Shown: positions 1-12,000 of the stretch, piece after piece
Layout: the number at the start of each line of letters is the position of its first letter
Numbering within the stretch: the first letter of the stretch is position 1
Assembly: GCF_014836755.1 (NCBI RefSeq)
Contig: NZ_JACSQF010000002.1
Location: forward strand, 279,770-343,769
Length of the DNA: 64,000 nt
Source of the DNA: Oerskovia merdavium
Lineage (GTDB): Bacteria; Actinomycetota; Actinomycetes; Actinomycetales; Cellulomonadaceae
Reading direction: 5' to 3'
Translations under genes and position numbers: made by a program
Notes under the pieces: generated by a model
The model's input: the letters and a program-made list of their open reading frames with translations, nothing else
What the model was told of the DNA's origin: nothing
Database searches by the model: none

Positions 1-2152
<2,152 letters not shown>

Positions 2153-2204
2153 GGGGTCTCCGGTACTTCTGGGGTCTGGGTCTACCTGGATCAACGCGAC
2201 CAAA

Positions 2205-2225
2205 CTTGAGCCTATTCCACTCAAG
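2205..2225 (-). promoter_or_regulatory. HAIR operator (HspR-binding inverted repeat) upstream of clpB
   Basis: The sequence is CTTGAGC-CTATTCC-ACTCAAG, a 7-7-7 inverted repeat with one mismatch to the known HAIR consensus CTTGAGT-N7-ACTCAAG. This is the binding site of the actinobacterial heat-shock repressor HspR, which controls dnaK and clpB operons. Its position just upstream of clpB fits direct repression. No hspR gene is in the window. Confidence 0.9.
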
Positions 2226-2437
2226 TCTGTCCGTCATGTCGGCAGCCGGGCACGACGGCTGCCGTCCCAACGGGTGGTTCCCCTTTTCTCGTCCCGTGAT
2301 CCACGGGATGCTGGGGGCGTGACTACACGACGGCTCGAACCTTCTGCCACCCTCGCACCGGACCGCGGCGACCGCACCACGGCACCGGCGCGCACGGGTG
2401 GCCAGCGTCCCTCCGACCTCACCGCCGGGGGTGCCCT

Positions 2438-2998
2438 GTGAACCTCGTCCTCGTCGCGATCGTGGTGATCGTGCTCCTCGGGCTCGTCGTCATCGGGCTC
2501 GTCACCTGGCTGCTCCTGCGCCCCCGCAAGGCGCCGGTCGCCCAGCCGTACGGGTACGGCGCGCCCGTCGAGGGCTATCCGGCACAGCCTCCGTACCCTG
2601 GGCAGCCTGCGTACCCGGCGCAGCCGCCGTACCCGGCGCAGCCCCCGCACGAGGTCGGGACCCAGGCCGTCCCGGTCGACCAGTACGCACCGCAGCAGAC
2701 CCCGCCGGCACCTCCGGCGCCGCCCGCACCGGCTGCCGGTCAGCAGTTCGCCCCGCCGCACGCACCCGCTCCGCAGGTTCCCGACGCGCCCGCGCAGCAC
2801 GCACCTCCGGCCGCCTCTCCGCAGCCCGCGCAGACCTGGACGGCAGAGGTCACCGAGCCCGGGACCGAGCAGGCCGACGACTCCGAGCTCGACGAGACCA
2901 CGCGCCTGCGCGAGGACCTGCGTCCGGCCCCGGCCGCGGCACCCCCGGCCCCCGCCGGCCCTCCCGCTCCTCCCGCGAGCCCTGCACCTCCCGCCTGA
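2438..2998 (+). CDS. Small membrane-anchored proline-rich protein
   Basis: This 186-residue protein has one N-terminal membrane helix (about residues 2-27, nearly all V, I and L) followed by Arg-Pro-Arg-Lys. The rest is a long cytoplasmic tail rich in Pro, Ala, Gln and Tyr, with repeats of the type YPxQPPYPAQPP. The GTG start has a G-rich stretch about 8 bases upstream. I do not recognise a family beyond low-complexity actinobacterial membrane proteins, and no catalytic motif is visible. It stands alone between clpB (divergent) and a hydrolase gene, and a perfect palindrome at 3082-3113 probably ends its transcript. Confidence 0.7.
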   Translation: MNLVLVAIVVIVLLGLVVIGLVTWLLLRPRKAPVAQPYGYGAPVEGYPAQPPYPGQPAYPAQPPYPAQPPHEVGTQAVPVDQYAPQQTPPAPPAPPAPAAGQQFAPPHAPAPQVPDAPAQHAPPAASPQPAQTWTAEVTEPGTEQADDSELDETTRLREDLRPAPAAAPPAPAGPPAPPASPAPPA

Positions 2999-3081
2999 TC
3001 GGCGGTCCTCGCCCGCTCGGCAGGGTGAGCGAGCCGACGGGGCCCCGCGCGCGACGGCGCGGTGACCACCCGGCCGTGCCG

Positions 3082-3113
3082 GGACGAGCGGGACCTCGAG
3101 GTCCCGCTCGTCC
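3082..3113 (+). terminator. Perfect 32-bp palindrome, likely terminator
   Basis: The two 16-base arms (GGACGAGCGGGACCTC and its exact complement) meet without a spacer, so the folded tip would use the central bases. It lies 84 bp after the stop of the proline-rich protein and upstream of the hydrolase. There is no T-tract, as is common in high-GC actinobacteria. Confidence 0.6.
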
Positions 3114-3187
3114 TGACAGGCCTCCCCGCGGGGGGCACAATGGCGGCACCGCGATACCGCCCGAGTACGCGGGCGAAGGGCTGCACC

Positions 3188-4147
3188 ATGACGAACGGCT
3201 GGCACCAGGACGTCCTCGGCCCCGAGTGGGTCGCCCGCACGCTCGACCTCCCCGACGGCGACACCGCGACGCTCGTCCGCAAGGCGACGCCCCCCGCGGG
3301 AGGCGAGCGACGCCGTCGGGCCGTGCTGTACGTCCACGGGTTCGTCGACTACTTCTTCCAGGCCCATCTCGGGGACGCGTTCGAGGACCACGGCTACGCG
3401 TTCTACGCGATCGACCTGCGGGGCTACGGCCGCTCGCTCGCGCACTGGACCGAGGCGGGCAAGGACCCCAACATGGTCGACGACCTGAGCGTCTACGCAC
3501 AGGACCTCGACGCCGCGGCCGCCACGATCCGGGCCGAGGGGCACGACGAGCTCGTCGTGGTGGGGCACTCGACGGGAGGCCTCGTCACGAGCCTGTGGGC
3601 CAACGCACGGCCGGGTAAGGTCGCCGCCCTCGTCCTCAACAGCCCGTGGTTCGACCTCAACTCGAGCTGGTTCGACCGCGTGGTCTCGACCCGGGTGATC
3701 GACGTCGTCGGGCGCTTCGCCCCTCGCCTGAAGGTCGGGTCGCTCGACGACGCCTACGGGCAGGCGCTGCACGCCGGGACCGGGGGCGAGTGGGACTACG
3801 AGCTCGGCTGGAAGCCCCACGAGGGCTTCCCCGTCCGGGCCGGCTGGCTGCGCGAGATCCGTCGCGGGCACGCGCAGGTCGCGCGCGGTCTGCACATCGA
3901 GTGCCCCGTGCTCGTCCTGACCTCGACGCGGTCCGGACCGAACAAGGGCTGGCACCCCGAGGTCATCACGACGGACAGCGTCCTGGACGTCCAGCACATC
4001 AAGGACCGCGCCCCCGGGCTCGGTGACGACGTGACGCTCGTGGAGATCGAGGGCGGCGCGCACGACCTGGTGCTGTCTCCCGAGCCCGCGCGCAGCGTGT
4101 TCCTCGACGAGGTGCTCGGCTGGCTGGACGCGCGGCTGCCCGCCTGA
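3188..4147 (+). CDS. Alpha/beta hydrolase (serine aminopeptidase S33 / Hydrolase_4 type)
   Basis: A 319-residue cytosolic hydrolase. It shows the YVHGF oxyanion-region motif and the nucleophile elbow GHSTGG, with the predicted catalytic serine at residue 128. A late His in GGAHD near the C-terminus would complete the triad. The fold resembles monoacylglycerol-lipase or lysophospholipase-like S33 members, but the substrate cannot be read from sequence. The start MTNGWHQDV is chosen because GAAGGG lies just upstream. The open frame reaches back to 3062, but that stretch looks non-coding. It is convergent with the cation transporter gene, with a 25-bp gap. Confidence 0.85.
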   Translation: MTNGWHQDVLGPEWVARTLDLPDGDTATLVRKATPPAGGERRRRAVLYVHGFVDYFFQAHLGDAFEDHGYAFYAIDLRGYGRSLAHWTEAGKDPNMVDDLSVYAQDLDAAAATIRAEGHDELVVVGHSTGGLVTSLWANARPGKVAALVLNSPWFDLNSSWFDRVVSTRVIDVVGRFAPRLKVGSLDDAYGQALHAGTGGEWDYELGWKPHEGFPVRAGWLREIRRGHAQVARGLHIECPVLVLTSTRSGPNKGWHPEVITTDSVLDVQHIKDRAPGLGDDVTLVEIEGGAHDLVLSPEPARSVFLDEVLGWLDARLPA

Positions 4148-4172
4148 CGAGGCGCGCCGCGCGCCACCCGCG

Positions 4173-5183
4173 CTATCTCGGCTCGTCCGACGGCACGAGC
4201 GACGGCTCGCTCGCCGGGGACACCGAGATCACGGCCCCGGCGATCACCGGGGCCGCGGTCGCACGACGCTCGAGCGCGTCGATGCGCTCGGCGACCACGT
4301 GCTCGTCGGCGTCACCCACGAGGTCGACGCTCGCGACCAGGTAGAGCGAGCGCGGACCCACGTACTCCAGACGCAGGTAGGTCACCCGTTCGACCTCGGG
4401 GTCGGCGAGCAGCTCGCGCAGCGCCGCGTCGCGCGTCGCGGCCCCCGCAGGCTCGCCCACGAGGAAGCGGCGGTTGCGGTCGATGAGGATCCACGAGATG
4501 ACACCGAGGATCAGCCCGACGACGATCGAGCCGATCGCGTCCGGGACGGGCGACCCCGTGACCTGATGGAGGAAGATCCCGACGAACGCCACGACGAGCC
4601 CCATGAGCGCCGCGGCGTCCTCGGCGAACACGGCCCGCAACGTCGGGTCGGACGTGACCAGGACGTGCTGGAGCAGGTCGCGCTCGGCCGCCTTGGCCTC
4701 CTTGCGCGCCTGACGGTTCGCCTGGAGGAACGACGTCCCCTCGAGCACGAACGCGAGCGCCAGGACCGCGTAGGCGACCCCGAAGTCGTCGGCGGGCTCC
4801 GGGTGGACGAGCTCCTGGATGCCGTGCGTGATCGAGACTCCCGCGCCCACGGCGAACAGCCCGAGCGCCGCGAACATCGACCACACGTACGCCTCGCGCC
4901 CGAACCCCAGCGGGTGGTCGTGGTCCGCGGGCTTGCGCGAGCGCTTGTTCGCGAGGAGCAGGAACACCTCGTTGCCCGTGTCGGCCCACGAGTGCACCGC
5001 CTCGGCGACCATCGACGCCGAGCCCGTGATGACCGCAGCCCCCGACTTGGCCACCGCGATGAGCAGGTTCGCCCCGAACGCGACGATCACCGTGAGTGCG
5101 CTCTCGGCGTGCTCCTCGGTCTTGACGACGCGGGGACTGTCGGCGACGGGGGACGACGAGGGCGGCTGAGGCGACGAGGTCAT
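4173..5183 (-). CDS. Cation diffusion facilitator (CDF) family metal transporter
   Basis: A 336-residue membrane protein with the CDF layout. Transmembrane helices lie between about residues 28 and 250, followed by a cytoplasmic dimerisation domain. The metal site in helix 2 reads HSWADTGNE, giving H64 and D68 in the usual HxxxD pattern. DHDHPLGFGRE follows between helices 2 and 3. CDF proteins export Zn, Mn, Fe or related divalent ions against protons, and the metal here is not certain. The C-terminal region (about 250-330) contains the YLRLEYVGP strand typical of the ferredoxin-like domain. The gene is a single unit just downstream of the antiporter operon, in the same orientation. Confidence 0.88.
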   Translation of the reverse strand: MTSSPQPPSSSPVADSPRVVKTEEHAESALTVIVAFGANLLIAVAKSGAAVITGSASMVAEAVHSWADTGNEVFLLLANKRSRKPADHDHPLGFGREAYVWSMFAALGLFAVGAGVSITHGIQELVHPEPADDFGVAYAVLALAFVLEGTSFLQANRQARKEAKAAERDLLQHVLVTSDPTLRAVFAEDAAALMGLVVAFVGIFLHQVTGSPVPDAIGSIVVGLILGVISWILIDRNRRFLVGEPAGAATRDAALRELLADPEVERVTYLRLEYVGPRSLYLVASVDLVGDADEHVVAERIDALERRATAAPVIAGAVISVSPASEPSLVPSDEPR

Positions 5184-5248
5184 GTAGCGGGTCTATCACC
5201 GGACCCCGAGCAGCGCGCGGGGACGCCTCCCCTCGGCGGGCCGGTGCG

Positions 5249-5677
5249 TCACTCCCGGGGAGCGTTCCCCCCGGCGGGCGGGTCCGACGCGGCCCGGGCC
5301 GCGTCCCGGTCGGCCTCGTCCTTCTCGCGGTCGGCGGCCTCCTGGTCGGCCGTGAGGTCGTCGAGCACCAGCAGGTCCGGACGCACCTTCCCGGTCCGGT
5401 AGCCCGCGCGACCGACCATGTGCGCGGCGACGGGCGACGTCATGAGCTGGAAGATCACGACGAGCACGAGCATGCCCACGGCCGACCAGCTGCGCAGCCG
5501 CAGCGCGAGCGCGATGAGGACCAGGATCAGGCCCAGGACCTGGGGCTTGGTCGCGGCGTGCATGCGCGCCAGCAGGTCTGGGAACCGCACGACGCCGACT
5601 CCTGCGGCGAACGCCAGGAACGCCCCGCACAGGAGGAAGATCGCCGCCACGACGTCGGCCACCACGGTCCAGCTCAT
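5249..5677 (-). CDS. mnhG: Na+/H+ antiporter subunit G (Mrp/Mnh type)
   Basis: A 142-residue last subunit of the multisubunit monovalent-cation/proton antiporter. Three hydrophobic helices lie in about residues 5-95. They carry the family motif RFPDLLARMHAATKPQ, where the RFPD...RMHAATK stretch is diagnostic for MnhG. The C-terminal 45 residues are a highly charged Asp/Glu/Arg tail that is longer than usual and probably cytoplasmic. The ATG overlaps the TGA of mnhF by 4 bp, so the two are translationally coupled. Confidence 0.93.
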   Translation of the reverse strand: MSWTVVADVVAAIFLLCGAFLAFAAGVGVVRFPDLLARMHAATKPQVLGLILVLIALALRLRSWSAVGMLVLVVIFQLMTSPVAAHMVGRAGYRTGKVRPDLLVLDDLTADQEAADREKDEADRDAARAASDPPAGGNAPRE

Positions 5678-6129
5678 GAGCGTGCCTCCTCGGGTCCGGT
5701 CGTGCCGTCGACCTCGGGGGCCGCGGCGGCATCTGCCTCCGCGGGATCGTCGGGCTCGTGCTCCGCGCCGTGCTCGGGGTCGGCGGCCTTGTCCCGCTCG
5801 TCGTCCTCGGCAGCGAGCCGCTCGGCCTCCTCGGCCGCGATCTCCTCGCGGGTCTTGATGCGCCGCTCGCCCTCGGGCTCGACGGACGCGAAGCGCGCGA
5901 TGGTCACGGACCCGACGAAGCCCACGAGCGAGAGCACGACGAGGATCGGGATGGTCTCGGTGCGCCGGGACCAGGCGGCCTCGAGCGCGATGGTCCCGAC
6001 GAGCGTGGTCGTGAAGACGTCGAGCGCGATGGTGCGGTCGAGCATCGACGGGCCCTTCTCGGCCCGGACGACGGCGAGCGTCGCGGCGGCGGCGAGGAGC
6101 ACTGCGCAGATCAGGACGACGACGATCAT
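5674..6129 (-). CDS. mnhF: Na+/H+ antiporter subunit F (Mrp/Mnh type)
   Basis: A 151-residue subunit with three membrane helices in the first 90 residues and the family segment RAEKGPSMLDRTIALDVF, close to the GPTxxDRxxAxD pattern of MnhF. An acidic tail of about 55 residues (Asp, Glu and Ala rich) extends beyond the usual 90-100 residue family length. The start MIVVVLICAV has GGAGGGG upstream and overlaps the stop of mnhE. It sits between mnhE and mnhG with 4-bp overlaps on both sides. Confidence 0.92.
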   Translation of the reverse strand: MIVVVLICAVLLAAAATLAVVRAEKGPSMLDRTIALDVFTTTLVGTIALEAAWSRRTETIPILVVLSLVGFVGSVTIARFASVEPEGERRIKTREEIAAEEAERLAAEDDERDKAADPEHGAEHEPDDPAEADAAAAPEVDGTTGPEEARS

Positions 6130-6809
6130 CGCTTCCCCTCCCGTCGGTCGGTGCGTCGGTCGGCTCGGCGCTCCCCGGGTCCCCCCGTGGTCGAGGTGCC
6201 CGACGGCGCCGCTCCCGCGGGCACGGGCGCCTCGCCCGGGAGGTGGTACAGCCCCGCGGACTGGAGCTCCTCGTTGGACGCGAACGCGCGCAGCACGCGC
6301 GCCTCGAGGTCGAGCGTGTCCTGACGCACCTTGTCGGCGCCTCCCGCGGCGTCGAGGTCGAGCACGTGCAGGTAGAGCATGCCCGTGAGCCGGTGCGCCT
6401 CGATGACGAGCGAGCCGGGCACGAGCGAGCTGAGCTCGGCCGTGATGGTCATGTAGATGTCCGAGGGGTTGCGGAGCCTGACCCCGACCACGGCCCCGTG
6501 CGGGGTGTGGTGGAACCGGAAGGCCTGCATGCTCACCTGGAACGAGGCGACCACGAGGTCGGCGACGAACCGGGACATCAGCACGAGCAGGGGCCAGGGA
6601 CGGACCGTCCCGCTCGTCGCGATGGACGGCAGCGGCATGAAGGTGATGAGCAGGCTCGCGATGATGACGCCCGCGATGACGTTGCCCCAGGACAGGTCGC
6701 CCCAGAGCATGACCCAGACGACGGTCAACCAGAGGACGGTGCGCCACTGCGCGGTGAGGCGGCCGAACCAGCCGCCCGCGAGCGGTCCTCTCCGACGGTG
6801 CAGGCTCAT
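6126..6809 (-). CDS. mnhE: Na+/H+ antiporter subunit E (Mrp/Mnh type)
   Basis: A 227-residue subunit. Early membrane helices (WLTVVWVMLWGDLSWGNVIAG) are followed by the MnhE segment with LTGMLYLHVLDLD and a soluble C-terminal domain. The last 40 residues are Pro/Gly/Arg rich and look like a disordered extension. In the Mrp complex MnhE belongs to the small-subunit module needed for assembly and ion exchange. It overlaps mnhF and mnhD by 4 bp each, consistent with one transcript. Confidence 0.92.
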   Translation of the reverse strand: MSLHRRRGPLAGGWFGRLTAQWRTVLWLTVVWVMLWGDLSWGNVIAGVIIASLLITFMPLPSIATSGTVRPWPLLVLMSRFVADLVVASFQVSMQAFRFHHTPHGAVVGVRLRNPSDIYMTITAELSSLVPGSLVIEAHRLTGMLYLHVLDLDAAGGADKVRQDTLDLEARVLRAFASNEELQSAGLYHLPGEAPVPAGAAPSGTSTTGGPGERRADRRTDRREGKR

Positions 6810-8383
6810 GAGTCGTCACCTCCCTGCTGCTGCTCCTCTTCGACGAGGTCGCTCGACACTCCCTGCCCGCGCCCCGAGTCGTCCGGGAAGACGGCGTCGA
6901 CGTACGTCGAGGGTTGCATGAGGTTCCCTGCGGCCCGTTCGGCGTACGAGTAGAGCGGGCCCGCGGCGAACGTGAGGGCCAGACCGAACGCGACGAGCGC
7001 CGTCGTGGGCCCGACCATGCCGCGCGGTGTGCCCGTCGACGGGAGCTCGACCGGGGCCGTCTGCCAGAACGCCTTGTTCCACGCCTTGACGATCGCGTAG
7101 AGCGTCAGGAGCGAGGTCACGACGCTGCCCACCACGAGCGCCCACGTGAGCGGCGTGCCCTGGGCCACGCCCTCCTGGAGCAGACCGACCTTGCCGAGGA
7201 AGCCCGACAACGGCGGGATGCCCGCGAGGTTCATCGCGGGGACGAAGAACAGGATCGCGAGCCCCGGCGCGATCTTCGCGAGGCCGCCCAGCTTGTCGAG
7301 CGACGTGGACCCGCCCCGCCGCTCGATGAGCCCGACGACGAGGAACAGCGTCGTCTGGACGGTGATGTGGTGCACGACGTAGAAGATCGACGCCGCCATC
7401 CCGGCCTCCGAGGCCATCGCGATGCCGAAGATCATGTACCCGATGTGGCTGACCAGGGTGAACGACAGCAGACGTTTGATGTCGTTCTGCGCCACGGCGC
7501 CCAGGATCCCGATCACCATGGTCGCCAGCGCGAGCCACATGAGCACGGTGTCGAGCCGGTTGTCCGGGAACAGGAGCGTCTGGGTGCGGATGATCGCGTA
7601 GACGCCCACCTTGGTGAGCAGCCCCGCGAACACCGCGGTGACCGGGGCCGGCGCGGTCGGGTAGGAGTCGGGGAGCCAGGCCGAGAGCGGGAAGATCGCC
7701 GCCTTGATCCCGAACGCGAGCAGCAGCAGGAGCTGCAGCGTCATGCGGACCCCGGGGTCCACGTCGGGGAGCCGCTCGGCGAGCTGCGCCAGGTTGACCG
7801 TGCCCGTCGCGGCGTAGGTGAGCGCGATCGCCACGAGGAAGATGACCGACGACAGCAGCGCGACGACCACGTAGATGGACCCCGCGCGGATGCGTTCCCC
7901 CGTCCCGCCCAGCGTCAGCAGGACGTAGGACGCGGCGAGCAGGATCTCGAAGCCCACGTACAGGTTGAAGAGGTCGCCCGACAGGAACGCGTTGGCGACG
8001 CCCGCGGCCAGGACCAGGTAGGTCGGGTGGTAGATCGAGACGGGAGCCTTGTCGTGCCCGTCGGCCACGCCCTGCCCCAACGAGTAGAGCAGGACGCACA
8101 GCAGCACGAAGCTCGAGACCGTGAGCATGAGCGCCGAGAGCCGGTCCGCGACCAGGTCGATGCCGACGGGCGCCGCCCACTCCCCGACGTCGACCACGAT
8201 GGGGCCGCTGTCGGCGCCGATGAGCAGGCCGATCGACGCGGCCAGCACCAGGGCCAGCGCGGCGACCGAGATGATGTGCTGGGCGCGCGGGTGGCGCCAC
8301 AGCGCCAGGGCGAGGCCTGCCGCGAAGAGCGGCAGGACGACCGGCAGCGGGACGAGGGTCGCGAAGCTGTAGGGGAAGCTCAT
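6806..8383 (-). CDS. mnhD: Na+/H+ antiporter subunit D (NADH-quinone oxidoreductase ND4/NuoN-like)
   Basis: A 525-residue polytopic membrane protein with about 14 helices, of the proton_antipo_M family shared with complex I. It has the expected segments: HPTYLVLAAGVANAFLSGDLFNLYVGFEILL (about residue 115-145) and KAAIFPLSAWLPDSYPTAPAPV, containing the helix-breaking Lys-Pro region. The Glu in GFEILL and the Lys in IKAAIFP are the usual proton-path residues. Together with MnhA it forms the ion-translocating pair of the complex. ATGA overlaps on both ends. Confidence 0.95.
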   Translation of the reverse strand: MSFPYSFATLVPLPVVLPLFAAGLALALWRHPRAQHIISVAALALVLAASIGLLIGADSGPIVVDVGEWAAPVGIDLVADRLSALMLTVSSFVLLCVLLYSLGQGVADGHDKAPVSIYHPTYLVLAAGVANAFLSGDLFNLYVGFEILLAASYVLLTLGGTGERIRAGSIYVVVALLSSVIFLVAIALTYAATGTVNLAQLAERLPDVDPGVRMTLQLLLLLAFGIKAAIFPLSAWLPDSYPTAPAPVTAVFAGLLTKVGVYAIIRTQTLLFPDNRLDTVLMWLALATMVIGILGAVAQNDIKRLLSFTLVSHIGYMIFGIAMASEAGMAASIFYVVHHITVQTTLFLVVGLIERRGGSTSLDKLGGLAKIAPGLAILFFVPAMNLAGIPPLSGFLGKVGLLQEGVAQGTPLTWALVVGSVVTSLLTLYAIVKAWNKAFWQTAPVELPSTGTPRGMVGPTTALVAFGLALTFAAGPLYSYAERAAGNLMQPSTYVDAVFPDDSGRGQGVSSDLVEEEQQQGGDDS

Positions 8384-9024
8384 CTGCCCTCACCTCCTCC
8401 GGTGCCGGGTCTGCGTGGTCTGCGTGCCTTGTCCGGCGCGGGTCGGTTCCCGTCGCGCGCGTCGGTCTCCCCGTCGCCGTCGCCGTCGGTCTCGTCGTAG
8501 ACCTCGGCGGCCTCGTCGTCCAGGGTTGCTCCGCTCTCCTCGGTGTCGCTGTCCTCGAACGCCGGGGCGTTGCGCGCGGCATGGCGCGCGACGCGGCGGT
8601 CCTCGAGGTCGTCCTGCACCTCGTCGTGGCCGTGCAGCTGCCACGACCGGTAGGCCATGGCGAGCACGAAGGCCGTGAGGCCCAGGGTGATGACGATCGC
8701 GGTCAGGACCATGGCCTGGACGAGCGGGTCGCTCATCTGGGCCGGCGCGGTCTGCCCGATGATCGGTGCGCCACCGGCGCGTCCCCCCGCGACGAGGAAC
8801 ATGAGGTTCGCGCCGTTGCCGATCAGGATGAAGCCGATGAGCACGCGCGTCAGGCTGCGCTCGAGGAGCAGGTAGACGCCCGTCGCGAACAGGACGCCGA
8901 TCGCCAGGACCAGGATGAGGCTGGGGGTCATGTCGATGCTGTCGGTGGTCCGTGCGACCTCTGCCGGGTCGATGTCGGCAGCCGGCAGCAGGAGCGGCGC
9001 GAGCAGGTGGTTCGTCGAGCTCAT
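8380..9024 (-). CDS. mnhC: Na+/H+ antiporter subunit C (NuoK-like)
   Basis: A 214-residue protein with the NuoK-like core from MTPSLILVLAIGVLFATGVY through LTAIVITLGLTAFVLAMAY, three helices, with the family motif RVLIGFILIGNGANLM. The chosen ATG (MSSTNHLL) overlaps the mnhA stop by 4 bp, as elsewhere in this operon. An internal ATG 34 residues later would give a protein that starts exactly where most homologues do. The C-terminal 80 residues are strongly acidic, and such tails recur in subunits C, F and G here. Confidence 0.92.
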   Translation of the reverse strand: MSSTNHLLAPLLLPAADIDPAEVARTTDSIDMTPSLILVLAIGVLFATGVYLLLERSLTRVLIGFILIGNGANLMFLVAGGRAGGAPIIGQTAPAQMSDPLVQAMVLTAIVITLGLTAFVLAMAYRSWQLHGHDEVQDDLEDRRVARHAARNAPAFEDSDTEESGATLDDEAAEVYDETDGDGDGETDARDGNRPAPDKARRPRRPGTGGGEGR

Positions 9025-12000
9025 CGTCGCCCCCCTCCGATCTGGTCCGGTTCCATCGCTTCCATGGGCCCCGCGTCCTCCCGGGCCGCGGCCTCGCCGT
9101 GGCGGTCGATCTCGGCACCGAGCGTGCGCAGGATGTCGAGGACCAGGCCGACGACCACGAGGAACACCCCGATGTCGAAGAACAGCGACGTGACCAGGTG
9201 GATCGTCCCGACGAGCGGGAGCGTCAGGTCGATCGCGACGCTCTGCAGCACGCTCCCGCCCATGATCAGGCCGATCAGCCCCACCCCCACGGACAGGAAC
9301 AGCCCCGTGCCCAGCAGCAGGCCCGGGTGGACCGGTGCGGCCTCGCCCAGCTCGTAGCGTCCGCCCGCGAGGTAGCGCACGATGAGCGCGATCCCGACCA
9401 CGAGGCCGGCCGCGAACCCGCCACCGGGGGCGTTGTGCCCCGAGAAGAGCAGGAAGATCGCGAACACGATCATCGAGTGGAAGAGCACGCGCGTGACGAC
9501 CTCGAAGATGACCGAGCGTCGCTGCGGAGCGAGCGTGCGCCCTGCGCTCAGCCACACGAGCATGCGTGGCTGCTTGCCCTCGGCGGCCGCCTCGTCGACG
9601 CCGCGGCGGCGCAGCGCGGCGCCCGGGTCCTCCTCGTTGGCCCAGATGCCGGGGGTCGCGGCGCCCGACGACGTCGCGTTGCGCTCGCGCAGGATCTCGC
9701 CGCTGCGGGTCCGCAGGAAGACCAGGGACGCGACACCGGTCGCCGCGACGAGCAGCACCGAGATCTCGCCCATGGTGTCCCAGGCGCGGATGTCCACGAG
9801 GGTCACGTTGACGATGTTCTTGCCGTAGCCGTGGATGAACGCCTCGGCCGGGAAGTCGAGCGAGATGGGGCTCGCCACGCGGGCGAGCGGGACCGTGAGG
9901 GCGAAGCCCATCATGACCACGCCCACCGCGACGCCCAGGACCAGCCGCACCCAGCGCGACGTCGCGAGCGGCCGGTTGGAGAAGTACGGGGGGAGCCTGC
10001 GGAGCACCAGGACCATGACCACGAGGGTGATGGTCTCGACGAGCACCTGCGTGAGCGCGAGGTCGGGGGCACCGTGCAGCAGGAACAGCATGGCGTTGCC
10101 GTAGCCCGCGATGCCCACGAGGATCACAGCCTTGAGGCGACGGCGCGAGCGCGCCGCGAGGATGGACGCGACGCAGATGGCCGCGACCGCGGCGACCTGG
10201 GCCGGGCGGTCCCACGCCTTGACCTGCTCGGGCCACTGCCCGCCGATGAACATCAGGAGGCCGGGCCCGACGACGAGCACGACGAGGATCGCGCCGAGGT
10301 AGAACGGCAGCGAACCACGCTGCGTGACCGCGGTGACGTCGGCCGCCACCTCGTCGAGGCGGCGCATGATCCGCCGGTAGGTGCGGTCGGCCTCCGGGCC
10401 GGTCCAGAGCGATGCCTGGAACCGCTCGACGGCCTTGCGCTGCCAGAACAGCAGGGCACCGACCGCGAGGATGAGGACCGTGAGCCCCAGCGCCGGCGTG
10501 AACCCGGCCCACAGGGTCAGGTGCCCCGGCTCACCCGCGGGATAGGTGTCGGCGTAGGGCGCGAGGAGGTTCTCCCCGAAGTGCGGGACGAGCGCGGCCG
10601 CGAGGCCGAGCAGCGCCAGCACGAGGGCGGGCCACACGAGGAGCGCGGGCTGGCGGTGGATGCGTGCGGGGTCGATCGGGGCTTCGTCCGGCAGCGGCAA
10701 CCCCGCGCCGCGTTGGGCGACGAGCTGCTTGCCGGTCGCGTTGAGGCGGACGTGCTCGTTGGCGCGGGCCACTGCCGCGGCGACGTGCTTCTTGGTCGCG
10801 AACGCTCCCCAGAAGAACCGGATGCCGTAGGCGACCGTGAACATCGAGCCCACGACCACACCGATCAGGACGACGGCGTCGACCCACGTGGGTCCCTCGC
10901 CGTGCAGGAGGGCCTCGAGCGCGGCCTCCTTGGCGACGTAGCCCGCGAGCGGCGGCAGCCCGATCATGGAGGCCGTCGCGAGGGCGCCGGCGAGCGCGGT
11001 CAGGGGCAGCGCTCGCCCGACGCCCGTCAACCGGCGCAGGTCACGGGTTCCCGTCGCGGCGTCGACCACGCCGACCACGAGGAAGAGCGAGGCCTTGAAC
11101 ATGGCGTGCGCGCCGATCATGGCCAGGCCGGCGAGCGCGGCGGACCGCGTCCCGAGCCCCACGAGCAGGACGATCAGGCCGAGCTGGCTCACGGTGCCGA
11201 ACGCCAGGACGAGCTTGAGGTCGTGCTGGCGCAGCGCCCGGTAACCGCCCACGAGCAGCGTGCCCACGCCCAGGACGATGACGATCGTGCGCCAGACCGT
11301 GGTGTCGGAGTACGCGGGGGCGAAGCGCGCGACGAGGTAGACGCCGGCCTTGACCATGGCTGCGGCGTGCAGGTAGGCGCTGACCGGGGTGGGCGCGGCC
11401 ATGGCCGCGGGGAGCCAGAAGTGCAGCGGGATGAGCGCGGCCTTGCTCGCCGCGCCTGCCAGGAGGCACACGATCGCGGCGGTCACCGCTCCGCCCGTCG
11501 GGGGGTCCGCGATGATCTCCGAGAGCCGGAAGGTGCCGCCCTGGACGCCCAGGATCACGACGCCCACGAGCATCGCCAGGCCGCCTGCGGTCGTGACGAT
11601 GATGGCCTGCATCGCGGCTCTTCGACTCGCCTTGCGGTCGGCGTAGTGGCCGATCAGCAGGTACGAGAAGACCGTCGTGAGCTCCCAGAAGATGAACAGG
11701 AGCAGCATGTCGTCGGCCGTGACGAGACCGACCATGGCCCCCGCGAACGCCGTGAGCACGGCGCCGAAGCGCCCGAGGCCCGAGGCGGTGGGAGAGAAGT
11801 AGGCCGAGCAGTAGACGAGGACCAGGGCGCCCACGCCGCCCACGAGCAGCAGCATGAGCCAGGACAGGGTGTCCATGCGGAAGGCGAGCTCGAGCCCCAG
11901 CCCGGGCACCCACTGGGTGACCTCGGTGGGGTGCACGCCGTCCATGACGCGCGTGGTCCAGCTGAGGGCGTAGACAGCGGCGGAGGCGGGCGCGAGGGCC

